Assembly: GCA_951804985.1 (NCBI GenBank)
Contig: OX638130.1
Location: 37,596,894-37,660,893 of the forward strand
Source of the DNA: Dryomyza anilis
Lineage: Eukaryota; Arthropoda; Insecta; Diptera; Dryomyzidae
Reading direction: 5' to 3'
Length of the DNA: 64,000 nucleotides
The notes below the pieces were generated by a model that was not told where the DNA came from, made no database searches, and saw only the letters and a program-made list of their open reading frames with translations. This document shows positions 43,352-54,245 of this stretch, in pieces. The stretch's first letter is position 1, and each line of letters begins with the position of its first letter. The position numbers and the translations under genes were made by a program.

Positions 43352-44567
43352 CACATTAAACACAGTTTTGAAACACATTTATACTAAACGACGCACGGAA
43401 CACGTTAAAAAAAGACAAGAGACGACACGACACGTCCGTCCCCCATAAGTGCGTTGACGCTACTGATGTTGTCCTTGGTTTTCCTCTGATGTCAAGCTTG
43501 CAATTAAAAAAAGAAATAAACTGTACGGTCAATGGAAGAAGCATCGTACTGATGAAAAATGGGCTCTGTACAAGCATGCTAGACAGTCGAAGAAACGATA
43601 TTACTTCAAAAAATTAAATTGCTCTCTTCCAACCAAAATTCTATGGAAAAATATGCGCAGCCTGTGTCTGTAGCAATACTGACACTGAGTGCAATATTGA
43701 CCCCAATGTTTTAAATAATTTCTTTCTTTTTATAACACAGCCTATAACGATAACTTCCAATGTAAGACTGAAAATGTTGTTGACCAATTTTCTTTTACCA
43801 ATGTTTATGAAAATGATGTTACAAAATCAATATTGCAAACACGATCTAATGCTATTGGTTACGACGGCATCCCAATACGATTTGTAAAGCTCATTTTACC
43901 GTACATTATTTGTCCCTTAACGCAAATAATCAATCATTGTTTCACTACTTCCTGTTTTCCAAGTTCGTGGAAAATGGCGACAGTCATACCTATTGCTAAA
44001 GTTTCAAACGCATCCTCGATGAAGGATTTCAGACCCATAAGTATCTTGTCGTCATTCTCAAAAATTTGTGAGTCACTTATGGCTAAACAAATCATTGCAT
44101 ATTTGGATGCTCATAAGCTGTTGTCACCATACCAATCCGGCTTTCGCTCGGGACATAGCTGCTCAACTGCACTGCTTAAGGTCATTGATGACGTACGCAT
44201 GTCATATGATGTTGATAATGTTACATTGCTATGCTTACTCGATTTCTCAAAAGCCTTTGACTGTGTCAATCACTCTATTTTTATTAAAAAGCTCCAATAT
44301 CTCTTTGGATATAATCGTAATTCCGTAGCCTTCATTGCGAACTATCTTAGTGGAAGAATGCAACGGGTAAAAATTGGTAATTTGTTGTCTTATTACATGG
44401 ATATTGAAGCAGGCGTGCCACAAGGATCAATCCTAGGGCCCCTATTATTCAGTATTTTCATTAATGACATTTTTACAGTGTGCAATAATTTTACGATTCA
44501 TGCTTATGCTGATGATATTCAATTATATTTATCTAACCGTATAAGTCTTATTGCATTTGTGTTGTAG
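43352..44567 (+). CDS. Plus-strand LINE: linker and RT palm
   Basis: The linker (about 43,352-43,670) has KKRNKLYGQWKKHRTDEKW with breaks after. The open part (43,833-44,567) carries YDGIPIRFVKL (motif 1), KDFRPISILSSFSKICESL (motif 2), LDFSKAFDCVNH (motif A), GVPQGSILGPLLF (motif B) and AYADDIQLY (motif C, Y-A-D-D). A stop follows soon after the active site. Confidence 0.85.
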
Positions 44568-44593
44568 ACTGAATGATGACTTGAGCGCCATTT

Positions 44594-45313
44594 ATGGGCG
44601 CCTCTAAAAATGATTTATGTCTTAATGCTAAAAAGTCATATGTGTTACATATTTTTAAGGATAATCTTGACAAACGTATAATACCACCTATATATTTAAA
44701 TGACAATAAATTGCAAATAGTTGACAAAGTTAAAAACTTAGGTTTTTATATGAATTCTAAACTTTCCTGTACTGACCATGTTAACAATATACTTAAACGC
44801 ATTTATTATAACCTTCGTTGTATTCGATTATCTGCTCCATTTACCCCTATTGTGACTAAAAAGAGACTGGTCGTTCAGCTTATAATTCCCATAATCACGT
44901 ACTCTGAACTAATATATAGTAATATCAATTCGCACTCATCGCACAAAATTATAGTTGCTTTCAATGATGTAACTCGCTACGTGTTTAACATGAGACGCTT
45001 TGAGCATGTCTCTGCGAAAAGAAAAGAAATACTAGGCTGTGGCATTATTGACTACTTAAATGCAAGAAACTACATATTTCTACATAAATTAACACACTCG
45101 AAGACTCCACCATACCTTTATCAAAAACTACGTTTCAGTATTTCGACTAGAATCCATAATTTAATTGTGCCTAAATATAAATATCTAAATTCAAAACGAC
45201 TTTTTTTCATCAATGCCATCAAACTTTGGAATTCATTACCGACTACTATTAAAACTATTGCCAGTACAAATAACTTCAAGCTTTCTGTTATGTCTTACTT
45301 TATGAATCCATAA
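44594..45313 (+). CDS. Plus-strand LINE: RT thumb and C-terminus
   Basis: This 239-codon frame is offset from the preceding one by a short break at 44,568-44,593. It contains VDKVKNLGFYMNSKLSC (thumb) and RLVVQLIIPIITYSEL, followed by KLWNSLPTTIKTI and the natural C-terminus. About 170 bp of AT-rich 3' UTR follow. Confidence 0.8.
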   Translation: MGASKNDLCLNAKKSYVLHIFKDNLDKRIIPPIYLNDNKLQIVDKVKNLGFYMNSKLSCTDHVNNILKRIYYNLRCIRLSAPFTPIVTKKRLVVQLIIPIITYSELIYSNINSHSSHKIIVAFNDVTRYVFNMRRFEHVSAKRKEILGCGIIDYLNARNYIFLHKLTHSKTPPYLYQKLRFSISTRIHNLIVPKYKYLNSKRLFFINAIKLWNSLPTTIKTIASTNNFKLSVMSYFMNP

Positions 45314-45523
45314 TTTTTGTTTTATTTTCTGCCTGTTATACCAAACATCTATAAAATGTCTTTTTTATATTGTCCTATTACCTAACATAAGCCTAGCATT
45401 AATTTAATCTTTTTTTTTAACTTATTTTCTATTGTTATTTCTTATTCTCTGAAAAATATTTGTATGTTAACGTAGATGGTATTTTGTGCTACAGGAGCAT
45501 CAGCGTTTGATCTTTTTATTTCG

Positions 45524-46414
45524 TCACGTAGCACTATCACTGTGTGCTGGGCGAGCGTGGTTTGATTGTACGCCTTGCGCTAGCGGCTGCAAACTGGTAT
45601 GTAGCATCGTATGATGTTTTTTACGGCACTTTTGACAAACGTACGACGACGGACACTCGTTGTTACCATGGTCAGGCCTGAAGAAATTGCTGCACAATTT
45701 TGTCTTAGCCACGAAAATTAATTTTTGTGGAGGCGTTTGGCTTCTAAAATTAGAGCAAAACATGAGAATGATCGGGCACCGGCTGACGTTCGTTTGATGG
45801 CTTCGTATAACTAGAAGACTTGATTGCTTTAAGGTTTCGTACTTCGGCGTCAAATGACTCGGCACAGCCAGCTCATCGTATGTTCATCAGCTCATCGTAA
45901 GTTGGAATGTCATTTGGTGACTCGAGAGACATCTCCCACTCCTTAACAGTAGCCGGATCTAATTTTTGAGTTATCAGGAAAAATAACCAATCATCCTAGT
46001 GAGTTGTTCGACGCTGCAGTTGGTTGAGAGCGCGAATAGCTTCAGTAACTCCATCTAAAATCATTCGTAATGACACAGACGACTCCGATCGCATTGGTGG
46101 TAAAGCTACAATGTCTCACATGTACGTTTTAATAAGACGGCGCTTATTATCATAGCGCTGCTGTAGAATATACCAGGCTATCTGGAAATTGTGTTCAATG
46201 ACAGACAAATTTCTCAACAACGCTTCAGCTTCACCTTGCAGAGTACTTTTCAAGTAATGCAGACGTTGGACGTTTGCGAGCGATATGTCGTTAATTACAT
46301 ATGTCGTGAACTTGTCTTTGAATGTCAACCACTCCTGAAAAGACCCATTCAATTTTGGCAACTCAATCTTGGGCAGTCTTGATGTTGGTGCGGCCGCTTG
46401 TTGAACTGATGACT
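45524..46414 (-). pseudogene. gag: BEL/Pao gag
   Basis: From the N-terminal side: PKIELPKLNGSFQEW and LKSTLQGEAEALLRNLSV (DUF1759-type capsid, 46,414-46,116), a degraded middle (45,866-46,115), and a Cys-rich end with NFFRPDHGNNECPSSYVCQK and KKHHTMLH, equivalent to the C-x2-C-x-H-x-C knuckle with changed residues. The frame is cut at 46,415 by the gypsy D LTR. Confidence 0.8.
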
Positions 46415-46899
46415 TGTTGTATGTTAAAGTCCTTTTTCGACTTTAACTTCCTTGATCCTTTTTATACATACTAAGTCCCTTTTTCATGTGTTTATTATTT
46501 AATAAAACCCTAGTCTTTTTACTTTCAGGCACTTTATTTCGTTTTAATGGTTTTTACACTTATACTTATCACTAGTTTTTAGAACTGGATACTTCGGCTT
46601 ATCGGAAACAATTCATTCTTAGTCTATACTTAACTTCTACATAACACCTCGTATTCTTATAATTTCACAATAAATAGAGTACATTCATCAAGCTAAAATA
46701 CCCTAGTCAGTATTTATTTGTATGATCAGAGTGACCTGTTTATTGTGGGCGTGCTATATGGCTATGTTAAGTGTTGTGCCAATACAATTAAATGCTGTAT
46801 GTGTTTAACCCTAAAAAAGTAAGCTGCAAGCTTTACGACTATGATACACAACAGTAGATCATATGTTAACAGTAAGCTCTAAAATTATTATACATAACA
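46415..46899 (-). repeat. Left (3') LTR of gypsy D
   Basis: This 485-bp repeat begins TGTTGTATGTTAAAGTCC and ends ...TTATACATAACA. Only its first 20 bp recur at 52,822. Confidence 0.85.
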
Positions 46900-47060
46900 T
46901 GCCTCCCCCCTTATTGTAAGAAAAAAAAAGAAATATTATTATTAAAGAGAATAATAGTTTTTTTTTTTCTTTTGCATTTCAATTATTTCTGAAGAGAAAA
47001 TTATTATTAAAAAGAATAATAGTTTTTCCTTTTACAATATTTTATGTGGTATTCCTAAAA
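46900..47060 (-). promoter_or_regulatory. Polypurine tract and duplicated hairpin, gypsy D
   Basis: The minus strand has AATAAGGGGGGAGGCA before the LTR. Upstream lie two copies of a segment with TATTATT...AATAATAG (46,934-46,957 and about 47,001-47,021). Gypsy C has one copy in the same position. Confidence 0.6.
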
Positions 47061-47413
47061 TTATTTTATGTGGTGTAAATTACGTTGCATAAATTACGTT
47101 TATATCTATTTTTAAATAAGAGTAACAAACAACAAAAAATTATGTGAGTTTATATTAGTTATGAAGTTAGGATCTTTACATATCTAATACTTAATAGATA
47201 TTAATAGTTGAATTATATATAATAAAAACCTGGTCCCGAGGTTTTCGTTGCTGACTGCTGCTATTCTGGATGGAATGGATAGAATGGAAATAATGATTAA
47301 AAAAAAGAATTGAAATAAAGATTAACTGAAACAAAAAAAAATATTCTTTTCATTTTATAGATTTTCTCTTTCTTTATTTATTTTGTAGTTGTAGTTATTT
47401 ATTTTGTAGTTCT
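47061..47413. other. AT-rich gypsy D 3' region
   Basis: About 350 bp lie between the hairpins and the integrase end. No frame and no envelope gene are visible. Confidence 0.5.
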
Positions 47414-48512
47414 TTAGTTCGTTACAGGGCTTATTATTGAAAATACCTCGTAGGGTCCCACCCTATTTTGATTTTGATTTTTTAGTAAAATTTTATCGCC
47501 TACTTTGAATATTTTCATAGCTTTGCTTAAAATTTTCTTTGGCTCTGTTTTGATTTTGTCGTACGATTTCGTGTTGTATTTTAATAGCTTTTTGCTATCA
47601 TCGGTATTATATACTGGTGAGCATTTGCGTTTAAGATTGGTTAGCATTCAAAATCGTAACCGTATAAAGTACGGAAAGGCGTTTGCCCGGTGGACATATG
47701 CATTGTATTATTGTGTACATGCATTGCAGTATTTAACCACTGGTCCCAGTTTATCCCATCCTCTTTCGCAAAACTTCGTAAATACTCTGCTAATGGTCGG
47801 CTCTTTCCAAAGAGCCGTTGACCTGTGGATGATATGGCGTAATATGTAACTTTTTAATTCCTAACAATTTACACGTGTCCGAAAATAATTTTGAAACTAA
47901 ATTCGTACCATCAATACTTTTGGTATGTTATGTCGTGTAATTATTTCGTCATAAAATGCTTTTGCTACAGTGCTTGCTTCTGCCTCTGGGATAGCTATGC
48001 AGCACATATATTTTGAAAAATTATCTTGAAAAGTTAATATATATTTATTTCCAGATATAGTTTCCGGTAAAATACCTACAAGATCCATGTATACTTTATC
48101 GAATGGTCGTACTGACGTATCAGTTAGTACCATTGGTAAGCCTAGAACTTTTATTTACTTGGCATTTTCGACAATTCTTAACATAATCTTTTATTTGTTT
48201 CTGCATACCTTTCCAATTAAATTGTTTTCTGATTCTAAAAAAGGTTTTCACCGCGCCCTGGTGACCTCCTAATGCTGAGTCATGAAAGTCTTTTATAACA
48301 GTTTTAATTTCCTCGGGGTCAGTTAATAATTGACTTGAGTTTAATTCGTTATTTGTGTCTGTTGTTATTTTATCCAGTATAGGCGTTCTCACTCGTTGTT
48401 TTCTTTTTGAAATTTGATTATCTAAGTTATTCTGTGTGGTATTAGATCGCGTTTGAACCGCAGTAATATCTGGTCCTGGATGTGGAATTCTACTTAGTGC
48501 ATCTGCATTCAA
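47414..48512 (-). pseudogene. pol: Gypsy D integrase
   Basis: The zinc domain (48,512-48,133) shows HDSALGGHQGAVKTFFRIRK and NCRKCQVNK (His-His-Cys-Cys). The core (48,133-47,897) has KVYMDLVG, the first catalytic Asp, and FYDEIITRHNIPKVL; the second Asp and the Glu lie in broken frames at 47,650-47,890. The C-terminal module (47,647-47,414) has VGDKILLKNQNQNRVGPYEV, the GPY/F type. Confidence 0.8.
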
Positions 48513-48860
48513 ATTCTATTTACCTGGTTTGTAAAATATTTCAAAATCATATTGATGTCTGATCTTTGAGATTCGCGGTGCTACGTAATGGTTGATGATC
48601 TGTATAAATTTGAAAATGTCGGCCTAGAAGATAAGCTCTAAAATTTTTCGTTGCCCAGACTATAGCTAAAAATTCTATTTCAATGGTGGAGTAATTTATT
48701 TCTGCTCCATTTAATGCTCTACTAGCAATTGCTATTGGTCGGTCTCTCCGTACTTTGCCTTGCGATAGTACCGCGCCTATTGCTTCGTTACTTGCATCCG
48801 TTGTAAGTAAAAAAAGATTTTGTAAAATCTGGATATGCGAGAATGGGTGGTGAATTGATT
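48513..48860 (-). pseudogene. pol: Gypsy D RNase H
   Basis: No long frame survives, but the DNA matches gypsy C RNase H throughout, including the segments for AFARRALNGAEK (near 48,720) and LVWAT. Small indels, such as an insertion near 48,806-48,822, break it. Confidence 0.65.
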
Positions 48861-49592
48861 ATTTTAGTTTAATAAATGAATTTTGACAATCTTCTGTCCA
48901 AGTGAATTTAACATCCTTTCTAAGTAATTTATTAATTGGTAATGATATTTTTGCCATAATGCTTATAAATTTTCTGTAATAATTAATTAATCCCAAAAAC
49001 GCTTGTACTTCTTTTTTATTTCTTGGCACCGGAATATTTTTCACGCATTCAATCTTAGAGGGGTCTGGTAGAGCACCTAGTTCCGAATATTTATGTCCTA
49101 AATAGACAACTTCGCGACGCAAAAACTGACATTTTTCTGTATTTAATTTTAGATTGTGTTCCCTTAATTTCTGCAATAAACTACTCAACCTAAGCTCATG
49201 TTCAGCTAAATTCTTTCCGTACACCACCATATCATCAAGATAAACAAACCAATCGATACCCTGTAAACCTGTTAATATGTGATTCATTATTCTTTGGAAA
49301 GTGGCTGGAGCCCTGTTAAACCAAAGGGCATTCTGTTAAACTCGAAATGACCAAGACCTGTACTAAAAGCTGTTTTGTCCGTATCCCCTTCTTCTACTAG
49401 GACTTGATGATAACCACTTGCTAAGTCTAAAGTTGAAAAATAGTGACTGTGACCTAACTGGTCTAATATTTCGTCTATTCGAGGAATCGGAAATACTTGT
49501 TTTATTGTCACGTCGTTCAATTTACGGAAATCTATTACTAGCCTCCACTTTTTGTTACCGTCCTTGCCGCTCATTTTAGGAACCAGCAACAT
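48859..49592 (-). pseudogene. pol: Gypsy D reverse transcriptase
   Basis: The first frame (49,592-49,287) has WRLVIDFRKLNDVTIK, YFSTLDLASGYHQV (motif A) and EFNRMPFGLTG (motif B). The second (49,287-48,859) has FVYLDDMVVYGKN (Y-L-D-D) and FLGLINYYRKFI. Only a small indel at about 49,300 separates them. Confidence 0.85.
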
Positions 49593-49599
49593 CGGTGAA

Positions 49600-50068
49600 T
49601 TCCAGGGTGATATGCTTGGTGATATAATGCCGTCTCCAAAATTTTATTAACCTGTGTGTTGATTTCATGTCTATGTGTGTGAGGAAATTTGTATTACTTT
49701 TGGTTTATCGGTGGTTGGTTCCACTGTGTTGTTATTTTATGTTTAAGTGCTGGCGTGTATGTTAATTCATCTGCGTCTAAATGAAAAACATCATGATACG
49801 AAATACACAGATTTTGTTAAGATGTTATTTCGTCTTTATTCAAAGTTCCATCAATTTTTATTTCCTCTAACAATTTGTTAATTCTATTTGTAATTTTCAC
49901 TGAATTTATGCTATTTATTGTAGAATTGCTATTATCCGATTCCTTATACTGATTAAAATTCGAGAATTTTGGTTTAAAAGTACTTTCTGTTATAAATTCT
50001 TTTTCTGTAGCATTTAATACTGACACATAAACTCTATTTTTGCTAACATTCGATATGCTTTCGCCCAA
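49600..50068 (-). pseudogene. pol: Gypsy D protease-RT linker and RT entry
   Basis: The 83-codon frame (50,068-49,817) begins near GESISNVSKNRVYVSVLN, the usual linker. The RT entry block (HKHEINTQVN-like) at about 49,620-49,700 is frameshifted. Confidence 0.65.
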
Positions 50069-50153
50069 ATATACTCCTGGACAAATTTCTTGTTTATGTA
50101 CTAAGACGATTAGAATTTTTGTTTTTAAACGTAATGATACTATCTTTGCGGTT

Positions 50154-50560
50154 CTAGGTTCTACTCTTAATTCCTGATTTTAAAAAAATATTTTCCATAT
50201 CTGCCCGTGTCCTCATGGGTAGTTGTATAGTATTGTTTTTATCTTTATCATAAAATATTAACTTCTTATCTATGGCATTTATTATGGACCTATTCCATAT
50301 ATTATCTCGTCCTATTATACCATCAGCGGGTATTCTTTGTTCAAGTGCCACTTCATGCATCTTTAAACAGAAAGTCCTTACGCATCCCCCAAAAGCACCA
50401 CTAAAGTCCTTCTGAGTATTTTTATCAAAACCCGGAAGTCGTGTCATCGCCCCCTCCTTTGATATGCTAGCATCTGCTCCCGAATATACCAGTAATATGA
50501 GTTTTCCATTTTTAGCATCCTCACAAGGTACTTCGATGAAAACATCACTTACATTAGGTT
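50154..50560 (-). pseudogene. pol: Gypsy D protease
   Basis: The catalytic region (near 50,485-50,505) encodes LILLVYSGADAS, where the catalytic Asp is replaced by Tyr. The downstream part (50,447-50,154) is open and has ALEQRIPADGIIGRDNIW, the second half of the fold. Confidence 0.75.
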
Positions 50561-51067
50561 ATTTGAAACAGTCACCCTGCTCATATGACTTATAATTTTC
50601 TTATTATATTCTGTTACGAAATTCTCAAAACTTTTTGATATTCTTGATAATATGTTTTTTACTCTATACCCTACTGCTTCATCTCCAAAGGTTCCCTTAT
50701 ACTTTTCATATTCTGCTTATTTTATTATTTTGTTTCCCAGTGTAATCGACACAATATCTATAAAGTGTATGATATAAACTAATATTCTTATTTCTGCATT
50801 ACAAACCAAACACGGTGGCTCAACATATGTATCAACGGTCACTCCCAGCGTTTGATTAACAATATGTTCGCCCATTTTTTTTCCTTCACCTTCTCCTTAC
50901 AGACCAAACACGGTGGCTCAACATATGTATCAACGGTCACTACTGACGTTTATGAACAATATTTTATCCTACGTTTTTTTGGCTGTTATTTGAAGCTGCG
51001 GCAGCAAATGTGATCACAGTCTCCTTTGGCATATGATCCATTATTTCTACCTTTGACCTAAGTTTAC
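50561..51067 (-). other. Gypsy D gag-protease linker, degraded
   Basis: About 500 bp have no open frame. A direct repeat is visible: 'cagaccaaacacggtggctcaacatatg'-type sequence (first 20: accaaacacggtggctcaac) occurs near 50,805 and again near 50,900, about 95 bp apart. Confidence 0.45.
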
Positions 51068-51594
51068 TTATATTAACGGGACCCCAGCTTTCTGACCTTG
51101 ACTGGGCCCCTGGTAGTTTCCCTTATTGTGAGTGTTATTACCGTTTGGCACAAAATTTTTCTTGACGTGGCAATCCGCTATCATATGGGCGACTTGACCA
51201 CACCCATAACATGCCGTATTATTTCTGTATGTCCTATTAGGCCCATTATCGTTATTACTGTTGTTATTTCTAAACGGGTTATTATTTCTATTATTTTCAT
51301 TTCCATTATTAGTATTATTATTATTAGTATTATCTATATTATTACGAGTATTGCTGTCATATCCATTATTTGGAGAACCTTGATATTGGTTTTGATATTC
51401 GTTATTTTGAAGTCCTCCATAACCCCCTTGGCATTGCTGATTCTGATATGGTTTTTCTTGGTTCGCCTGGCGTTCTTCCAGTCTATTTGATCCACATCTC
51501 CAACTCGATTTATGTCTGTATTTCTCGCATTCTCTGCAAAATGGTGTATTTTTTCGCAAATCACAGTCATCCCTTGTGTCCTGGTCTTATGCAA
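51068..51594 (-). pseudogene. gag: Gypsy D gag C-terminus
   Basis: The frame has NTPFCRECEKYRHKSSW (knuckle), a long Asn-rich low-complexity part and a final CCHC knuckle ACYGCGQVAHMIADCH. The knuckle before (near 51,575-51,640) is broken. The Asn-rich part and last knuckle are not present in units A, B or C. Confidence 0.75.
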
Positions 51595-51647
51595 AATTAA
51601 CAGACTGGCCCCTTTTTCATGGCACCCCTTGTAATGTTAAAAAATTA

Positions 51648-52285
51648 TTATAAATTTTTATACCCTATACTAAGAGTGAAAGAGTATATTCAGTTTGGTA
51701 CGCCGTTTGTAACACCCAGAAGGAAGCATCTCCGGTATGGAAAAGTATATATATTCTTGATCAGCATGACCTCCTGAGTCGATTTAACGATGTCCGTCTG
51801 TCCGTCTGTCTGTTGAAATCCCTACTACTTTTAAAATTGAAGAGCTAGATAAATGAAACTTATAACTTAGATTACTAATATACCTACGCTGTATGGCTAG
51901 ATCGGTCAATTGTGACCTATGATCCGACCACTTATGTTCAAATACCTCATATAAAATGTACATATAAAGATCAATTTTTATGTATACGTGCTTAGGTAAA
52001 CTTTTTTGGTCAAATATATATTGATATCATGCTCAAATACATGATAATAATGTTTTCCGGCGAAAAGACTTGTGGTTCACAAAAAAAAAATCTAAATTCG
52101 GTAACCTACCCATTTGTAAATATGGGTATCAAATGAATGGAAATTCTTCAGCGATTGAATGTTTGTAGTTATTTTCAGGATTCGTATACCCTGGTGACCT
52201 ATATATCACTTTGAATGGTAACCACACATATGTGCAGGGTATTTATAGTCGGCTTAGACCGACTATAATTTTGATAATCCTAACT
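51648..52285 (+). mobile_element. DINE-1/INE-1-like repeat
   Basis: It starts TTTTTATACCCTATAC and contains 'gtttgtaacacccagaagg', 'aagtatatatattcttgatc' and 'gtccgtctgtccgtctgtct', the conserved core of fly DINE-1/INE-1 elements. The 3' part has GCAGGGTATTTATAGTCGG and a 9-bp stem hairpin (TATAGTCGG/CCGACTATA, 52,243-52,266), as in Helitron-derived elements. It has no coding capacity and sits inside gypsy D gag. Confidence 0.65.
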
Positions 52286-52804
52286 ATCATAATTACACCT
52301 ACCTTAAAATTTCCCATGTGATCTAACCTTCCCAACTGGTTTAAATTTTAATTCTGTTCACTCAATTCAGATATTTTATAATGTTAAATTTTTAATTAAA
52401 TTGACCATGTTATAAAAATTTAAAAAAAATATATTTCAAATCTTCAAAATCTTTAAAATGTTATTTTATTCTCATTTGAATTTTAAAATGAAAATGTATA
52501 TTGTATATTGTATATTTATTTATTCAATTTGTATTTATTACTTTATTAAACACTATATTATTATTTAAACAACAATTTTCTGCTGTTATTCACGTATTGT
52601 TTTTTTATAAATTACTAATTATTAGTATCTTTCATTATTATATTTCAATTTTAATTCTTTATTTATTTAAAAAAAATTTACACACAATTTTTTTTTTTTT
52701 TTTCAAAAGAAAAATTAAATAATCGCCATTGTATCCTGTGATCTACAGTCCTTTTCTTCCTTCTATCGTCCTTCTTCTCTCGGTCCTGAGAGCGTTGTTT
52801 GAGA
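52286..52804 (-). other. AT-rich 5' leader of gypsy D
   Basis: Very AT-rich sequence without a plausible frame. The gag N-terminus and capsid expected here are missing. Confidence 0.45.
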
Positions 52805-52841
52805 AACCGGCTGCGTCAAAATGTTGTATGTTAAAGTCCTT
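52805..52841 (-). repeat. Primer site and 20-bp stub of right LTR, gypsy D
   Basis: The minus strand reads ...TACAACA then TTTTGACGCAGCCGGTT, a tRNA-Ser-type site with one change (GGCGC to GACGC). The LTR stub TGTTGTATGTTAAAGTCCTT equals the first 20 bp of the left LTR and then stops. Confidence 0.75.
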
Positions 52842-53150
52842 CCTAATTCCACTGATTCGATGATTAAATCAGAGCAAATAACAAAAATCGGCAGCCACCG
52901 TAACTACGGCTAAAAATATGCACAACCATTTTTACGTAAGAAAAACGGTAACTTAATTTAAAAAAATATTTTTATGACTATAAATTTTAAAGTTAGAAGT
53001 GGTTTTAAAATTAGCAAAGTTTATATTTCTATCAAATTTTTCTGTTATTTTGGTTTATTTGTCAATTGTTATAACATATGTAAAATATCTTTAGATTTGG
53101 ACAACGGACTGAATTAAAAATACGGATTTTGTGAGACTATATCCTGATCA
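52842..53150. other. AT-rich sequence without recognised features
   Basis: I see no frame, repeat or BEL gag continuation here, although the other side of the gypsy D insertion should be BEL. Confidence 0.4.
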
Positions 53151-53154
53151 AAAC

Positions 53155-53610
53155 GCAAATATTTTATAATAACTTTTTATTAGCGCAAGATAAAATAGTA
53201 ATTTAAAGGCATTAGTTGTTTGATTTTAAAGCACCTATCTACTGGCATCATTAATTAAAAATATTTTGTCAAACATCAATTTGTCATTTGTTATTTGCAG
53301 GAAAAAATGTTTGGAAAAATATTTTTAAATAATATTGTCAAGGTGCTTTAAAAACAAATAATTAAAGGTAAAGGTACATTACTATTTTATCTTGCACCAA
53401 TAAAAAATTATAGCAAAAAACGAAGAAATTGGAAAAATTGAAAATTTTGTCTTACCAAAAGGGCGAATTTTTTCGTTTTTTTTATTTTTAATTAATGATG
53501 CAGATTGATAGGTGCTTTGAAAACAAACAATAAATGCCTTTACACCACTATTTTATCTTATTCCAATAAAAAACGAAAAGATTTGCCATTTTGGCATGAC
53601 AAGATTTTCA
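53155..53610. repeat. Fold-back repeat, three ~110-bp arms
   Basis: The segment 53,157-53,275 recurs in inverted orientation at about 53,320-53,415 and 53,460-53,580, sharing 'aggtgctttaaaa', 'atgccttta' and 'ctattttatctt'. The loops are short. It has no ORF. It could be a fold-back MITE whose inner arms were duplicated. Confidence 0.65.
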
Positions 53611-53920
53611 ATTTTTCAAATTCTTCCTTTTGATTTTGTCTTTTGTGGCTAGAAATATTCAACAAAATGACACGCGATTTTGGCACAGCATACTTGAGGA
53701 TAAACTACATTCAAAAATGTAAAAAACGCAAATGTCAAAAATTGCACATTCACCCCTTTAGCATTATAGTGACAATATGTAATTGATATATGAAATTTGT
53801 TTGTTTCAACATGTTAATAAATGGTAAAAAGTGCCTACTAATGAATGCTGAAAACATAATTTCAGTTATGCGCGGATAATATATTTTTCTATAATTATAT
53901 ATTTTTTTTATTTTACATAA
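53611..53920. other. AT-rich sequence without recognised features
   Basis: No gene or repeat visible. Confidence 0.4.
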
Positions 53921-54245
53921 AGCCGTACATACAGCACGCATACGGCACTGTATTTACGTCCCGTTTACGTGCAGTTATTATGTTTCGTTTACAGATAACA
54001 TTCCTTTTACGTTTATTCAATATATTAAAGTACCGTAAAGATGTTCCGTTTACGGCTCGTATATACTTTAACGCATTTACGTTTTATTTCCGTACCTACC
54101 GGCCATTTACAGATTTCTTTAAAGCCGTATTTTAAATTTCATTTCTTATGTAAAACGTGTTGTTTTAGGTTCCGTATACAACTGCCGTAAACGGTGTTTA
54201 TGTCCGTAAATACGGAATGAAAACGGCACGTTTAAGTGCCTTTTG
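53921..54245. repeat. Cluster of CCGTTTACG-like motifs
   Basis: In about 320 bp the words 'ccgtttacg', 'ccgtaaac', 'gtttacgt' and 'ccgtatac' occur many times on both strands. No fixed period is apparent. Confidence 0.5.

Larger units (their letters stand above)
39490..45490 (+). mobile_element. Plus-strand Jockey-group LINE, interrupted
   Basis: This 5'-truncated LINE has the endonuclease C-terminal half (39,500-39,935) and, after an inserted LINE, linker, RT and C-terminus (about 43,480-45,313). The 3' UTR runs to about 45,490. It lies between BEL RT and BEL gag. Boundaries are approximate because BEL is degraded here. Confidence 0.75.
33900..46414 (-). mobile_element. BEL/Pao element with nested insertions
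   Basis: The minus-strand order is gag (46,414-45,524), RT (39,470-38,294), RNase H (38,168-37,848) and integrase (35,165-33,960). It is split by a plus-strand LINE (about 39,490-45,490) and a copia element (35,300-37,798), and its gag 5' part is cut by gypsy D at 46,415. The protease is not recognisable. Confidence 0.8.
46415..52841 (-). mobile_element. Gypsy element D
   Basis: It is of the same family as C. It has a complete left LTR (46,415-46,899), polypurine tract, integrase, RNase H, RT, protease, gag C-terminus, leader, primer site and a right LTR reduced to about 20 bp. It carries a DINE-1-like repeat in place of most of gag. It is inserted in the BEL gag, so it is younger than BEL. 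Confidence 0.85.

Noticed and set aside
46970..46985. su(Hw)-type insulator site near 'tttgcatttc'
   Set aside because: Only one weak match to the TGCATA core, without the cluster that gypsy insulators have.
51098..51490. 130-codon plus-strand ORF rich in Ile/Val
   Set aside because: It is the reverse shadow of the Asn-rich gag of gypsy D.
53750..53941. 63-codon minus-strand ORF
   Set aside because: Isolated, AT-rich, no motif and no supporting context.
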